A stretch of DNA of 33,524 nt from assembly GCA_003194525.1 (NCBI GenBank), contig NBIV01000458.1, positions 1 through 33,524 of the forward strand, written 5' to 3'. Each line of letters begins with the position of its first letter. Position 1 is the first letter of the stretch. Shown piece by piece: positions 1 to 9,651 of this stretch. Both the position numbers and the translations under genes were made by a program. This DNA is from Gracilariopsis chorda. Taxonomy: Eukaryota; Rhodophyta; Florideophyceae; Gracilariales; Gracilariaceae. The notes beneath the pieces are model-generated. The model ran no database searches, had not been told where the DNA came from, and saw only the letters and a program-made list of their open reading frames with translations.

Positions 1-841
1 CGCCATTGGATCCCAAGAGTCGAAGCGCAATACTTTGCGGTTCTTGCAGTCTTGGTCAACCTTTATCCGGCTCTCAACGAAAGACAGGAAACAACTTGCT
101 TCATCTCCTGCGCATGCACTTGCTTCTTTGGCTTGATACGCACATCTCAGTATATACTCGGATATAGCACACATATGAATAACAAGTTCTTGCATTCTTG
201 CGAGTGTATTGTCTTCAAACCACTTCTTTGCAATTGTTCCGTCGCTTCTGCCCGGGCTGAAGAGAGCTATTGCATTCTCGGGCAAGGAGAAGCGATGTAC
301 CCTCCTATCGCCAACCACCATATTTCGTCCATACAACAACTTTAAACCGCTGTAGACGATCCTAGAGAGGGGATAGCGAGACATGGCGTCAAAAATGTTC
401 CTTCCCCGGCCTTCTCCTGGGAGTTTCGCCCGACAGGGCACAAACGTTCTCCCACATCCTAGTCTCACCCTTCCAGTACTTCGAGCCATTCATCAAAATC
501 GCACTTCGTACTGCTTGACAATCTTTTGAGCAACAGGACCGCGCGTTGTAGAAAGACTTTGTGTTCTGATTTCTCAAGAGCCATGCGCCTCTTCAGTTTC
601 TTCGACTTCCGCATCCATACGTTCTCGTACCAGCGCACAACATCTGGAATCGATTCAGAAGTACTATCTTCCGTGGTTGCAGTTCTTTTCTAGCTGCGTT
701 TTCACGAAACCTCACATTACTGATGATCCTCTTCCTACCACTCTTTGTGATCTTCTTCGACCACTCCTTTCCAGCAGTTGCACCTTTCGCATCGCTGTTT
801 GAGGCCCTTGCTCTTTCTTGTGCCATGCCTCTCTTCCTCAT
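1..841 (-). CDS. Unrecognised spliced gene, partial, runs off left edge
   Basis: I do not recognise the product. Three minus-strand frames join consistently. Exon 841-716 (ATG at 841; 42 codons, rich in Lys/Arg, with a basic GRKR patch that could be a nuclear signal). A 26-nt gap starting GTGAGG and ending CTAG. Exon 689-469, containing WYENVWMRKSKK and CDFDEWLEVLEG. A 68-nt intron 468-401 with donor GTGAGA and acceptor AAG. Exon 400-1, which stays open to the window edge (133 codons, including NIFDAMSRYPLS and AKKWFEDNTL). Phases agree at both junctions. The frame may extend upstream to about 866 or 929, so the start is uncertain. The plus-strand frames over the same stretch look like shadows. 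The very short first intron is the weakest part: a frameshift could explain it instead. No domain assigned. Confidence 0.42.
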
Positions 842-2213
842 GTCTAGACAATGGATTGCAGGACTCCTTTCTTATCACTCTGAACAAGTCGACTTCCTTC
901 ATGCCAATGAATTGCTCGGTTCTGCACATCGTGAGCGCTATATGACATGGGAGCTGTGGCTTTCAGCGAATTACGAGGAGCGTGCATATCTGCAAGCCTT
1001 TGCGAACTTTCATAGAACGCCCCTTACGGCGTATAATTTGCGTTCGAAATGTGATGACAGTTCAGTCCCAAGAAGCTCAGAAAAAACTCAAGAAAACGTT
1101 CGTTGGAGAAATGATGCCGGCCAGCCTGTCCCAGCAATTTTCAATGTATGTGTTGGTACGGGCGTGATCAAGAGGTGTTGTTGGAGATGGTTGAACTGGC
1201 TCCAGCCACCTCCCAAGACCCCACAGAAAGCGGTACGCACTAAGTAATGCCAACGTCTTTCTCTCTTTACCTCTCGGCTGGCTCGGACATAAGCGGAATG
1301 CTTCTCGAGAGTTCGTGGTCCCAACCCTGCCCCAGACATCGCTCAATATAGCGGCTGGAGCGCACTGTCTTGCGGTACACTGCAGTGAGCCGTAAACTGA
1401 CGACGCGCAGCTGCTAGGTCAAAGGCTCGGTCTGACCGTCCCTTCCTTGCACTGGATAAAGCTTTATCATGATGATGATCATCATCTACCTATCGATAAC
1501 GATTTTGCAGTGATGAGGAGAATGCAATCATGATCTTCTCAAGAGCAAAGCGCATTTGGTCGTAACTTTCTTCGATGTCCTGCAAGCAGGTGAATGAGAA
1601 GGACGAGAACAGTCAAACAAGAGACAATTGGCGATGATTGTCGATAACCAATCCCGATCACACCGGAGAGTATTTTCAGGACATGACTCTTTCTCATTAT
1701 GCCGGAATTATCATCATCATGTTCAGTAACTGCTCGCCGTTTCGCCTCCTCCAAAGGGACACTATTTTCATGTCAACTTCAAAGCGGTACGGTTTCGCGT
1801 TGAAAGCGTTGACATTGCAGTGCCTGTGATGGGGTACCCGGTAGTACAAGGCTCCGTGTTGAAAAATGAGCAGTGGTCAGTTAAGCACCACAAGTGCCAA
1901 GTGTTGACATGCGACCGACACGCGTGGTCTCTCACTGCAGCCCCCTTTTGCTTCCCTTCAGAAGTGCCGTGGCTCCCTCGTTCACGAAAGTTCCTAGCAA
2001 TCTTCGCGGGAGAAGCAAGTCATTTCGGAAAGGGAATACACCTACTTTCGTTGGAGGTAGAGGGCTAGCCGTGGCCTCTAGGGTTGGTGTACGGCACATG
2101 CTTTTCTCATCGTCGGGTAACGGCACCGTTGGTTACCGACGGTACCCTGGGCACTGGTAATGAATTGAGGCTGTTTACCTGTGCGCAACTCGTGCGATCA
2201 GAATGTGGTGATG
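842..2213. other. Intergenic stretch, no supported gene
   Basis: No frame here looks convincingly coding. It holds two adjacent perfect palindromes at 1455-1468 (GATAAAGCTTTATC) and 1471-1486 (GATGATGATCATCATC). The last 120 bases contain several GGTAAC/GGTACC words, including a nested inverted repeat at 2115-2147 just before the duplicated block. Confidence 0.5.
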
Positions 2214-3385
2214 CGGTCACAACGTGGTATAATGCCACGTGGTGATGTGGAGAGCCTTTGGTTGATGGAGCCACCAATATACAGCTAGCTGTATTTCGCC
2301 AACGCAGGATAACTCGCGCGTTCTATGTCCTAAACCGCCCCCTTTGCTACGAGCGTGCTGAAAACGTGACCCTCGTGGAACAAACTCTCGTGCGTGAGGA
2401 ACAATCGGCCAAATCACTCACAAGCAGAGTTCATACTGTCATCAGGCGACGCTGCGCAAGGAACAAAACGCTCTGAGCTTTTTGTACTGCATCATAAAGG
2501 AGCAGGATTAGCGTATCCGTCATCTTTTCAGGGGCTCCCCAGATAAACCATCACTTTCTTGGCATCCCCGAGCGGGGATGACAGTGGCCCGAAAGGTTGG
2601 ACGTATCAGTTGCTGTGCATCAAACGCAACGACGTATACTCAAATGCATTGAAGCACTTTTGAACGCGTTCTTAGAAGACTTGTATGGATCATCTTTGAT
2701 CTCACGCAAGAGCTTTTCCGGTGAGTGCACGTTCACACCCACTAGGGTTGCTCTCTCTGACGCACATGGGAAGATTCTACCGTTGCAACAAGAGCCCGAC
2801 GCAGCTTTCTGCTACAAAGTGGGGCTGAATTTGTGTGGATCCATTCCAACGCTCCCAAAATAGCACATATCAGGATACGTTTTAACCAAAACTTGTGCAG
2901 TTGCTTCCGAGTGAAGATTTTCCGACAGGTGCCTTGCCGGGAGAGATCAAGGTTCAGATATTGCCATGGCATATCACGTGTTGGGGGGGCTTCGTGAAGA
3001 AGTCAACCTCTCTATATAAGCGTTCTAGTGCAAGTCCCCACGCTCTCCCGTATAGATGGCTACCCACACTGCCCACGAGATCCTCGATCATTCCAAGAGA
3101 CTGTCTTGTTCGTCTTCAACACCAGCCCACATTTCTCCTGTTCACTTTGCAGGCATGGACGCCGTATCGTTCGAGGAATTCAAATCTGTGCATGATCTGC
3201 CTCACGAATATGATGCAGCTACCCCTCAACACAATTTGCGCTGCAGGAGCACAGAAGCTGTCACCCTGAGATCCGTTGGGGATATGAAGCTACGTATCCG
3301 CCCACAACTCAGGAAGAAGTCATCACGGAAGAAGCTGTCGAAGATGTCGAATTTATGCTTCAGGTCTACCAAAGGACTCACCTCA
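2214..3385 (+). repeat. Duplicated 1,172-bp promoter/N-terminus block, copy 1
   Basis: This block matches 8480-9651 at a constant offset of 6,266 bases, with about 18 substitutions and no indel seen by eye (about 98.5% identical). It covers roughly 840 bases upstream of the start codon, the TATA box, the short leader and the first ~110 codons of the recombinase-like gene at 3056. Identity stops abruptly on both sides. The right breakpoint lies inside the coding sequence, at about codon 110, after which the two genes are only distantly similar. Confidence 0.95.
3013..3019 (+). promoter_or_regulatory. TATA box of recombinase-like gene 1
   Basis: TATATAA in the context CTCTATATAAGCG, 37 bases before the ATG at 3056. 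The same element is at the same distance in the second copy. The spacing implies a very short leader. Confidence 0.7.
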
Positions 3386-4867
3386 GACACCACCGACCTT
3401 GTCCACGAAGAGCACCAAACGGTAAATGGCAGCAATGGAGGCGATGTATTGCTAGATCACCATGATGATGATGAATTTATATCGGCCGTCGCTGAATCGG
3501 AGGGGATATCATTGTATGCTGAGTTGAAGGGCACTTCTCTTCTGGAGAGAAGCTACGAAAGTCGTTGGTATGAGCAACTAAGGCATTTGGAAATGTGTCA
3601 TCCCAAGTTGTTTGAACTTCTTGAAGTTCGTGATGCGGGCCCCGGGACATTCTACTTCAAGGGGATTGGAGCTACTGTGAAGAACTGCCTTGGACTGCGA
3701 AGGGTTTACGAGACATACTACAAACCAAGGCTGCAGAACAACGGAAAAGGAGCGGCAGCGTTTACGCATCTCTCGACAACCGTCTCCCAATTTTTGAGAT
3801 GGGCTATCTGTACTTCTACGTGCTCGAGAAAAGACGTTTGGAAGGAGCATGTTTTATTCAGAGCTTTAGCAGATCAGAAGGTTGTTAACAGATTCATCGA
3901 AATGTTTATGTTGCGAAGCTCCCCAGGCACAGTAAAGAACAGAATTACGTCTATGAAAAGAGTTTGCGACGTTGGGGTTATAATATCAGGAGACACAGCA
4001 ATTGGAATGAGGCTCAAACTGGTTTTGATCGTTCTGCAGCACATGGAAAATGCGTCCAGGTGCGCTTATCGCAAACGCTGTCAAGCAAAAAAGGACTTGA
4101 TCAATCGATCCGTGCCAAGACATCTCGATCTCATCAAGAGGCGAGCTCTGGGCGCGCTTAATTTCACGATGCGCTCCTTCTGGCATCGTAAACAAAGGAG
4201 CGGTACTGATGCGGCCAGGAAAAGCATGCGCTCCCACCTGCAGATCTGGAATATGAATTTCATGGGCTTGATTATGCTGGTGTCAGGCGGACAGCGACCG
4301 CAAGTCTTTAGTGGACTTCAACTCCCGAACGAGGAAGAATTCCAGCAGCTGACATTTCAAGCCGAGCAAAGCTCATATATTGAACTAAGAACTGGGACTG
4401 AGAAACGCCCTCGCTATATTGACCTACCTTTCATGATTTTACCGGTAACGGTAATGCCCTACTTAACCTTTCATGTCAAGTACATGCGCCCTGAGATTCA
4501 AGAAGCGGCCGGAAGAAGTGATGAAGGTCTGTTCGAACCACTCTTCATTGATAGCAAGACTGCTTTGGGTTTCAAACCTTCGCAAGTGACTAGAAGACTG
4601 CAGTTGTTTTTGTCATCTCACGGGATTGAACGTGGTTGCGTTACCTCGATGGACCTACGCAGAGATTATGCGACGAGAATGCTGAGAAACTACCGTCAGA
4701 AGTGTATCTTCTCTAATCTTACTGAAAATGCGTTCCTCGAAAAGTTGGCTCAGCAGATGAATACATCAGTAGAGCAGCTCAAACGAACGTACGTAGCTCA
4801 TTCGTCGAAGATCATCTCTGAAACCGCGGAGGTAGTTAAGTATTGGGGCGCAGTTTTGGATAGCTAG
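3056..4867 (+). CDS. Tyrosine recombinase-like protein, full length (gene 1)
   Basis: 603 residues, single open frame, ATG just downstream of a TATA box. Residues 1-110 come from the duplicated block and are basic near 79-97. Residues 111-150 are acidic, with SIM-like patches (TDLVHEEH, DVLLDHHDDDE). Residues ~165-310 form a helical core-binding-type region shared with genes 2 and 3 (NCLGLRRVYE, TTVSQFLRWA, KDVW). The C-terminal half looks like a tyrosine recombinase catalytic domain: box I GGQRPQVFSG with R414; box II SMDLRRDYATRML with R535, where the usual His is Met532; and a late helix MNTSVEQLKRTYV giving candidate nucleophile Y579. The box III His position is Gln567. DNA strand cutting and joining through a phosphotyrosine is the family reaction. 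Crypton-like or DUF3435-like elements are the nearest known types. Activity with Met/Gln substitutions is uncertain. Confidence 0.65.
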   Translation: MATHTAHEILDHSKRLSCSSSTPAHISPVHFAGMDAVSFEEFKSVHDLPHEYDAATPQHNLRCRSTEAVTLRSVGDMKLRIRPQLRKKSSRKKLSKMSNLCFRSTKGLTSDTTDLVHEEHQTVNGSNGGDVLLDHHDDDEFISAVAESEGISLYAELKGTSLLERSYESRWYEQLRHLEMCHPKLFELLEVRDAGPGTFYFKGIGATVKNCLGLRRVYETYYKPRLQNNGKGAAAFTHLSTTVSQFLRWAICTSTCSRKDVWKEHVLFRALADQKVVNRFIEMFMLRSSPGTVKNRITSMKRVCDVGVIISGDTAIGMRLKLVLIVLQHMENASRCAYRKRCQAKKDLINRSVPRHLDLIKRRALGALNFTMRSFWHRKQRSGTDAARKSMRSHLQIWNMNFMGLIMLVSGGQRPQVFSGLQLPNEEEFQQLTFQAEQSSYIELRTGTEKRPRYIDLPFMILPVTVMPYLTFHVKYMRPEIQEAAGRSDEGLFEPLFIDSKTALGFKPSQVTRRLQLFLSSHGIERGCVTSMDLRRDYATRMLRNYRQKCIFSNLTENAFLEKLAQQMNTSVEQLKRTYVAHSSKIISETAEVVKYWGAVLDS

Positions 4868-6191
4868 TTGAGCATTAATCTCGAGCTGAGTAAATTGTAA
4901 CCCTTTAGCTACGAAAGCAGAAGCTTATGCGTTATCATCTGCACAGGTTCACTCGCTGACCTGCTGAAAATCATGAACTATCACAACACTTGTTACCAAC
5001 AGAAGAAAACAGTCAGGAACGAGTGAGGAGAAGAGTCGTATACGAACTGAAGCAGTCGTTCGTGATTGAGTATCCGTCAAGCCAAACCTTTGCCTTCAGA
5101 TATTCTGATCCGTTTCTCAATCATGACCCCCTCCGTAACACCGCTTCGTCTCCTGTTAATACTACGTGATTTCATGCTACCAAGGGTAACTTCACCAGTA
5201 AAAGCATGCGAACGAAGCTGTAGTATTTCGGATTGCCAGAATTTGCATTCCACGAAGTGTAGTTTCTACGAAGGTAGTTGGGCACGTGCACCTCGCCTTC
5301 ACGTGGTGTGCCTGACTCCGATCTCTCTTCACCGGGCGGAGCGAAATGAGAACGCAGACGGATCTCCAACGGAGGCCAAGGACGGATGTGAAAAGTTCAA
5401 AATCGGAAAAGCAGACAAGCATACGCATCTTGCAGCTCAATTGTCGCGGTCTTCTTGGCGCCGCCAAACGCGCACAGCTTTAGAAGCAGGCCCATGTCGT
5501 TTTTCGATGCCCGCGGACGAATGCAGCCCGTAGAGATTTGTTAGCTGGTCTCCCAAGGAGCGTAAGAAAAGTATACAACAGTTAATTCGACATGAGCCAC
5601 AGAAGTTCTTGGCCTTCCTGAAGAGAGAAAGCTTTTACTGAAAGCTCTCCTTCAGCTTAGTAATAGGAAACTGTTGACCACAATAAAGAAGAAGAACGAA
5701 GGTAGTTCCATACAAAACTATCGCACACCGAATACCCCTGTGAATTGGTTTCCTACTTTCGAAAACATACAAATGCGCAGAATGACGCTCACCTGTCATT
5801 ATCGAGGAGGGCTCGAACAAAATCAGACCTCCAAAATGAACATGACACATCAGGGTTGCGCTTCGTAGCTGGCTGCGAATCTGTCATATTGAATGTATGT
5901 ATCCACACGACCTCAAAGAGCGCACAACCTGCGAAAGCGTGGCGGAAAGGCCCATAGACTTCGTCATAGACCAATCATGTCTCGAATATCGTACATCCAT
6001 CCTCTTTGGGAAGCCGGTCGGGTGTCTATGATACCCCGAGACCAAGCCGACGATCGATATTGAACCGATGTAAAGGGTTCTCGGAAAGGGCTAAACGGAT
6101 ACCCCAAGGGTAGTCGCTCCCATGCCATGCACCAACGGTAAACGGTACGTGTACAACTCTAAAAACCATAAAAGACTGAATCTTCAACATT
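4868..6191. other. Intergenic between divergent-bodied recombinase genes 1 and 2
   Basis: Genes 1 and 2 are convergent and this is the space between their 3' ends. The longest frame (5066-5533, +) has no recognisable motif and starts at TTG, so I do not call it. No polyadenylation AATAAA was seen close to either stop. A few GGTAAAC/GGTACG words occur near 6137-6150. Confidence 0.5.
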
Positions 6192-7730
6192 TTAGATCTT
6201 CTCTAGACATCTGGCAAGCTCGCTCGCTATAGCTTTATACTCGGCAGAACCACGAACTCCAACGCACTTCTTCACCTGTGTCGATGTGGTGTTCAGATGT
6301 CGGGCAAGCACGTCGAGAACTTGCCCTTCTGTATGACCATGAAACAGTTCGTTTTCACGAAATCCCTTCAAAAAAACGCTCATTGCACTGCGTTTTAACG
6401 AACTTAGGGAAACAGAAGACATTTCTGGACACCTCTGATCTGCGTACTTGTGAAATTCGTAGGATACTTGCCATGGCCTCATACGCATACCGCTCCTCGT
6501 GCTGACTAACAATGGTCTGGATGTTCCTGTTAGTTGCACTTCATGAGTCAACGATGATATAATTGGAAGTATCACTTTCACTTGAAATCGAATGAATCTC
6601 GCTGACTTGGCCGTTAAACTCACCATAGGAAGTCCTAGAGCCGCTGCTCTTCTTCCGCGAAGCGACTCAAACTGCACTGATCCGGCCGTGGCAGCGTTTT
6701 CAAGAATCCCCTCCAGTTCTTCGTCACCCGGTACTTCCATCTCCGAAATGGTGAGCGGGTTTTGCCCACCTGACCCAATAACTACGTACGCAACGAAGGT
6801 ACATGTCCATTTTGAAACAAAGTTAGCCAATGCGAGACTAGAATATTCAGGGTCGCGGCCGCTTTCGGAGTTGTACTGAGCTATCATATCGTTGAGGTCA
6901 GCATGAGCAAGCCGAAAGCAAGTCTTAAGCAAGTGCAAGGAGTTAGTCGGTTTCACTTTCTGAGGTGGACGCTTCGCTCCAGTCTTTCTTAGATATGCAC
7001 TGATTACATCATCCAAGTATCGTGAGACTCGCTCAAGACTGGCAGATCTACTCATTGATCTTGCGAGTCCGGAGGCAAGCATGCACACTTTTTTAAGGTG
7101 CCTTGCTTTCCGTTGTACGGTTCTCGGGGAGAAACATTCAACATGAAAATCTACGAAACGTTGCACGACTTCTAGAACCGCCACAGTGCCAAAGAGAGCA
7201 TCCATTTGGTATGCATCATTCCTGCGGCACACGCCACGAGATATACAGAGTCTTAGAAACTGCGACACAGTGTTTGATAGCCTTCGGAACTCGTCACTAC
7301 CTTGGGAGAGGTTCCATTGCTCTTTGGGCTTCCAAAACACGTCATGGATCTTCCAAAGCCCTAGGCAGTTATCCGCGGTTGCGTTGACGCCTTCATATTG
7401 CTCTCCATTGCCCCACACTCGGGACAAGCGTGAGAGCTTGGAACTACTCGTTGAGAAGAATCTAGGCTGAGATGAGCAAATGCTCTGCAGATTCTGTAGC
7501 CATAAACGCTGTGCTTCACGAGCTCTTGCGTTATGCTTAGAAATCCCCGAATCAGTTTGAGTCTCTAAGCCTGCTGGGCGTTCGAATTCAGCGCTTCGTT
7601 GTGATCGTGTGTTTCTTTCCAGGCTGGCGATCTGAACCAAAGCCGTCTCAACATGCTTCTTGAGGCACTTTCGAGATACCGATACCTCATATTCAGGACG
7701 TTCTTCAAACCTTCTCTTAGTGCCACGCAT
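6192..7730 (-). CDS. Recombinase-like paralogue lacking catalytic residues (gene 2)
   Basis: 512 residues, ATG at 7730, stop TAA at 6192, uninterrupted. It aligns with gene 1 from about residue 110 to the end: NCLGLWKIHDVFWKP matches NCLGLRRVYETYYKP, NTVSQFLRL matches TTVSQFLRW, SPRTVQRKARHLKKVC matches SPGTVKNRITSMKRVC. At the catalytic positions it differs: GGQNPLTI has N324 where gene 1 has R414; SVSLSSLKRSAM has K446 for R535; NTTSTQVKKCV has V490 for Y579. It does keep a His (H478) at the box III site. The N-terminus (1-100) is basic and unrelated to the shared block of genes 1 and 3. Such a protein could bind DNA but should not cut it. An intact frame with all three residues changed suggests a retained non-catalytic role, though recent decay from an already divergent relative is possible. 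Confidence 0.6.
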   Translation of the reverse strand: MRGTKRRFEERPEYEVSVSRKCLKKHVETALVQIASLERNTRSQRSAEFERPAGLETQTDSGISKHNARAREAQRLWLQNLQSICSSQPRFFSTSSSKLSRLSRVWGNGEQYEGVNATADNCLGLWKIHDVFWKPKEQWNLSQGSDEFRRLSNTVSQFLRLCISRGVCRRNDAYQMDALFGTVAVLEVVQRFVDFHVECFSPRTVQRKARHLKKVCMLASGLARSMSRSASLERVSRYLDDVISAYLRKTGAKRPPQKVKPTNSLHLLKTCFRLAHADLNDMIAQYNSESGRDPEYSSLALANFVSKWTCTFVAYVVIGSGGQNPLTISEMEVPGDEELEGILENAATAGSVQFESLRGRRAAALGLPMVSLTAKSARFIRFQVKVILPIISSLTHEVQLTGTSRPLLVSTRSGMRMRPWQVSYEFHKYADQRCPEMSSVSLSSLKRSAMSVFLKGFRENELFHGHTEGQVLDVLARHLNTTSTQVKKCVGVRGSAEYKAIASELARCLEKI

Positions 7731-8479
7731 CAGCCTGTTGGTATCGTTGGGATCACCAATGGGTAATCGTAATAGCTAATAGGATTGAGCAGTGCGGTCG
7801 CAAACTCGCGATAGTTTGTCTCAGGCGGAGCTTTGAGAACCTTCGGTTAAGTTGGCTCTCTTTCTGAGGTGGGGACAACTCTAAGAGAATACAGGACAAC
7901 TTGAGAAATGGCCGTTGTCGATCTTTCAATGTGACCCTTCAATAAGAGCCAACGTTTCTCCTGGGGGAAAAACGTTGGCAAGCGAATAGAGCGACACCCG
8001 TGGCTTTCTGAGAATGAGCTTACCGGAATCTGACCCTTGGTCTGGATTTTTGGGGGTCCAAAATTTGCCTACTGCTTGGCTTGGTCCAATCGAAGGCACA
8101 ATCCTGAATGGCGGGAAAGCAAAGCAGGAAGGATACGGCAATAGCAATACGTTCGAAAGTCGAAAGGGAGTTGGCGAGAACCATTGATGGTCGGCAAGCT
8201 AGAGGGATACGGCAACAGCTGTATACTTAGAAGTTGGACATTTGGGGGGAACCATCGGTTGTTTGCACTGCCAAACCAGCTTGCCAAGCCAGATGCAGGA
8301 AAAACTTCCCGCCATTTTGTATGTCATGGTTGACAACTATTTATTCTTCGGTACCGATGCACGGCGGGTAACGCTACCTTTGGTAAGGGTTTACCGCTCG
8401 TACCTTTGTACATTCGTACCGACCGCTGTGTAAGTTTTCTTCTAGTGTACCTTCGTATATGACGTTACCCACTGGGTAA
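7731..8479. other. Intergenic, GGTAMC-rich, ends in a palindrome
   Basis: No supported gene. From 8345 to 8480 there is a dense set of GGTACC, GGTAAC, GGTAAG and GTACC words. It ends in a perfect 17-base palindrome (8464-8480; arms GTTACCCA/TGGGTAAC around one base) that directly abuts copy 2 of the duplicated block. Confidence 0.5.
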
Positions 8480-9651
8480 CGGTCACAACGTGGTATAATG
8501 CCACGTGGTGATGTGGAGAGCCTTTGGTTGGTGGATCCACCAATATACAGCTAGCTGTATTTCGCCAACGCAGGATAACTTGCGCGTTCTATGTCCTAAA
8601 CCGCCCCCTTTGCTACGAGCGTGCTGAAAACGTGACCCTTGTGGAACAAACTCTCGTGCGTGAGGAACAATTGGCCAAATCACTCACAAGCAGAGTTCAT
8701 ACTGTCATCAGGCGACGCTGCGCAAAGAACAAAACGCTCTGAGCTTTTTGTACTGCATCATAAAGGAGCAGGATTAGCTTATCCGTCATCTTTTCAGGGG
8801 CTCCCCAGATAAACCATCACTTTCTTGGCATCCCCGAGCGGGGATGACAGTGGCCCGAAAGGTTGGACGTATCAGTTGCTGTGCATCAAACGCAACGACG
8901 TATACTCAAATGCATTGAAGCACTTTTGAACGCATTCTTAGAAGACTTGTATGGATCAACTTTGATCTCACGCAAGAGCTTTTCCGGTGAGTGCACGTTC
9001 ACACCCACTAGGGTTGCTCTCTCTGACGCACATGGGAAGATTCTACCGTTGCAACAAGAGCCCGACGCAGCTTTCTGCTACAAAGTGGGGCTGAATTTGT
9101 GTGGATCCATTCCGACGCTCCCAAAATAGCACATATCAGGATACTTTTTAACCAAAACTTGTGCAGTTGCTTCCGAGTGAAGATTTTCCGACAGGTGCTT
9201 TGCCGGGAGAGATCAAGGTTCAGATATTGCCATGGCATATCACGTGTTGGGGGGGCTTCGTGAAGAAGTCAACCTCTCTATATAAGCGTTCTAGTGCAAG
9301 TCCCCACGCTCTCCCGTATAGATGGCTACCCACACTGCCCACGAGATCCTCGATCATTCCAAGAGACTGTCTTGTTCGTCTTCAACACCAGCCCACATTT
9401 CTCCTGTTCACTTTGCAGGCATGGACGCCATATCGTTCGAGGAATTCAAATCTGTGCATGATCTGCCTCACGAATATGATGCAGTTACCCCTCAACACAA
9501 TTTGCGCCGCAGGAGCACAGAAGCTGTCACCCCGAGATCCGTTGGGGATATGAAGCTACGTATCCGCCCACAACTCAGGAAGAAGTCATCACGGAAGAAG
9601 CTGTCGAAGATGTCGAATTTATGCTTCAGGTCTTCCAAAGGACCCACCTCA
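8480..9651 (+). repeat. Duplicated 1,172-bp promoter/N-terminus block, copy 2
   Basis: Second copy of 2214-3385, same orientation and no indels. It supplies promoter, leader and the first 110 codons to gene 3. Differences from copy 1 are scattered single bases, several of them silent or conservative in the coding part. Confidence 0.95.
9279..9285 (+). promoter_or_regulatory. TATA box of gene 3
   Basis: TATATAA, 37 bases before the ATG at 9322, identical in placement to the one in copy 1. Confidence 0.7.

Noticed and set aside
723..1247. Plus-strand 174-codon frame
   Set aside because: It lies opposite the proposed minus-strand exons, has no motif, and its residue pattern (Leu/Phe-rich from antisense of Lys/Glu-rich sequence) looks like a shadow.
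2258..2972. Small frames inside the duplicated block (also 8524-9238)
   Set aside because: They are preserved only because the whole block is duplicated. They lack ATG starts at sensible positions or any motif, and lie in the promoter part.
5066..5533. Plus-strand 155-codon frame
   Set aside because: TTG start, no motif, no promoter or splice context.
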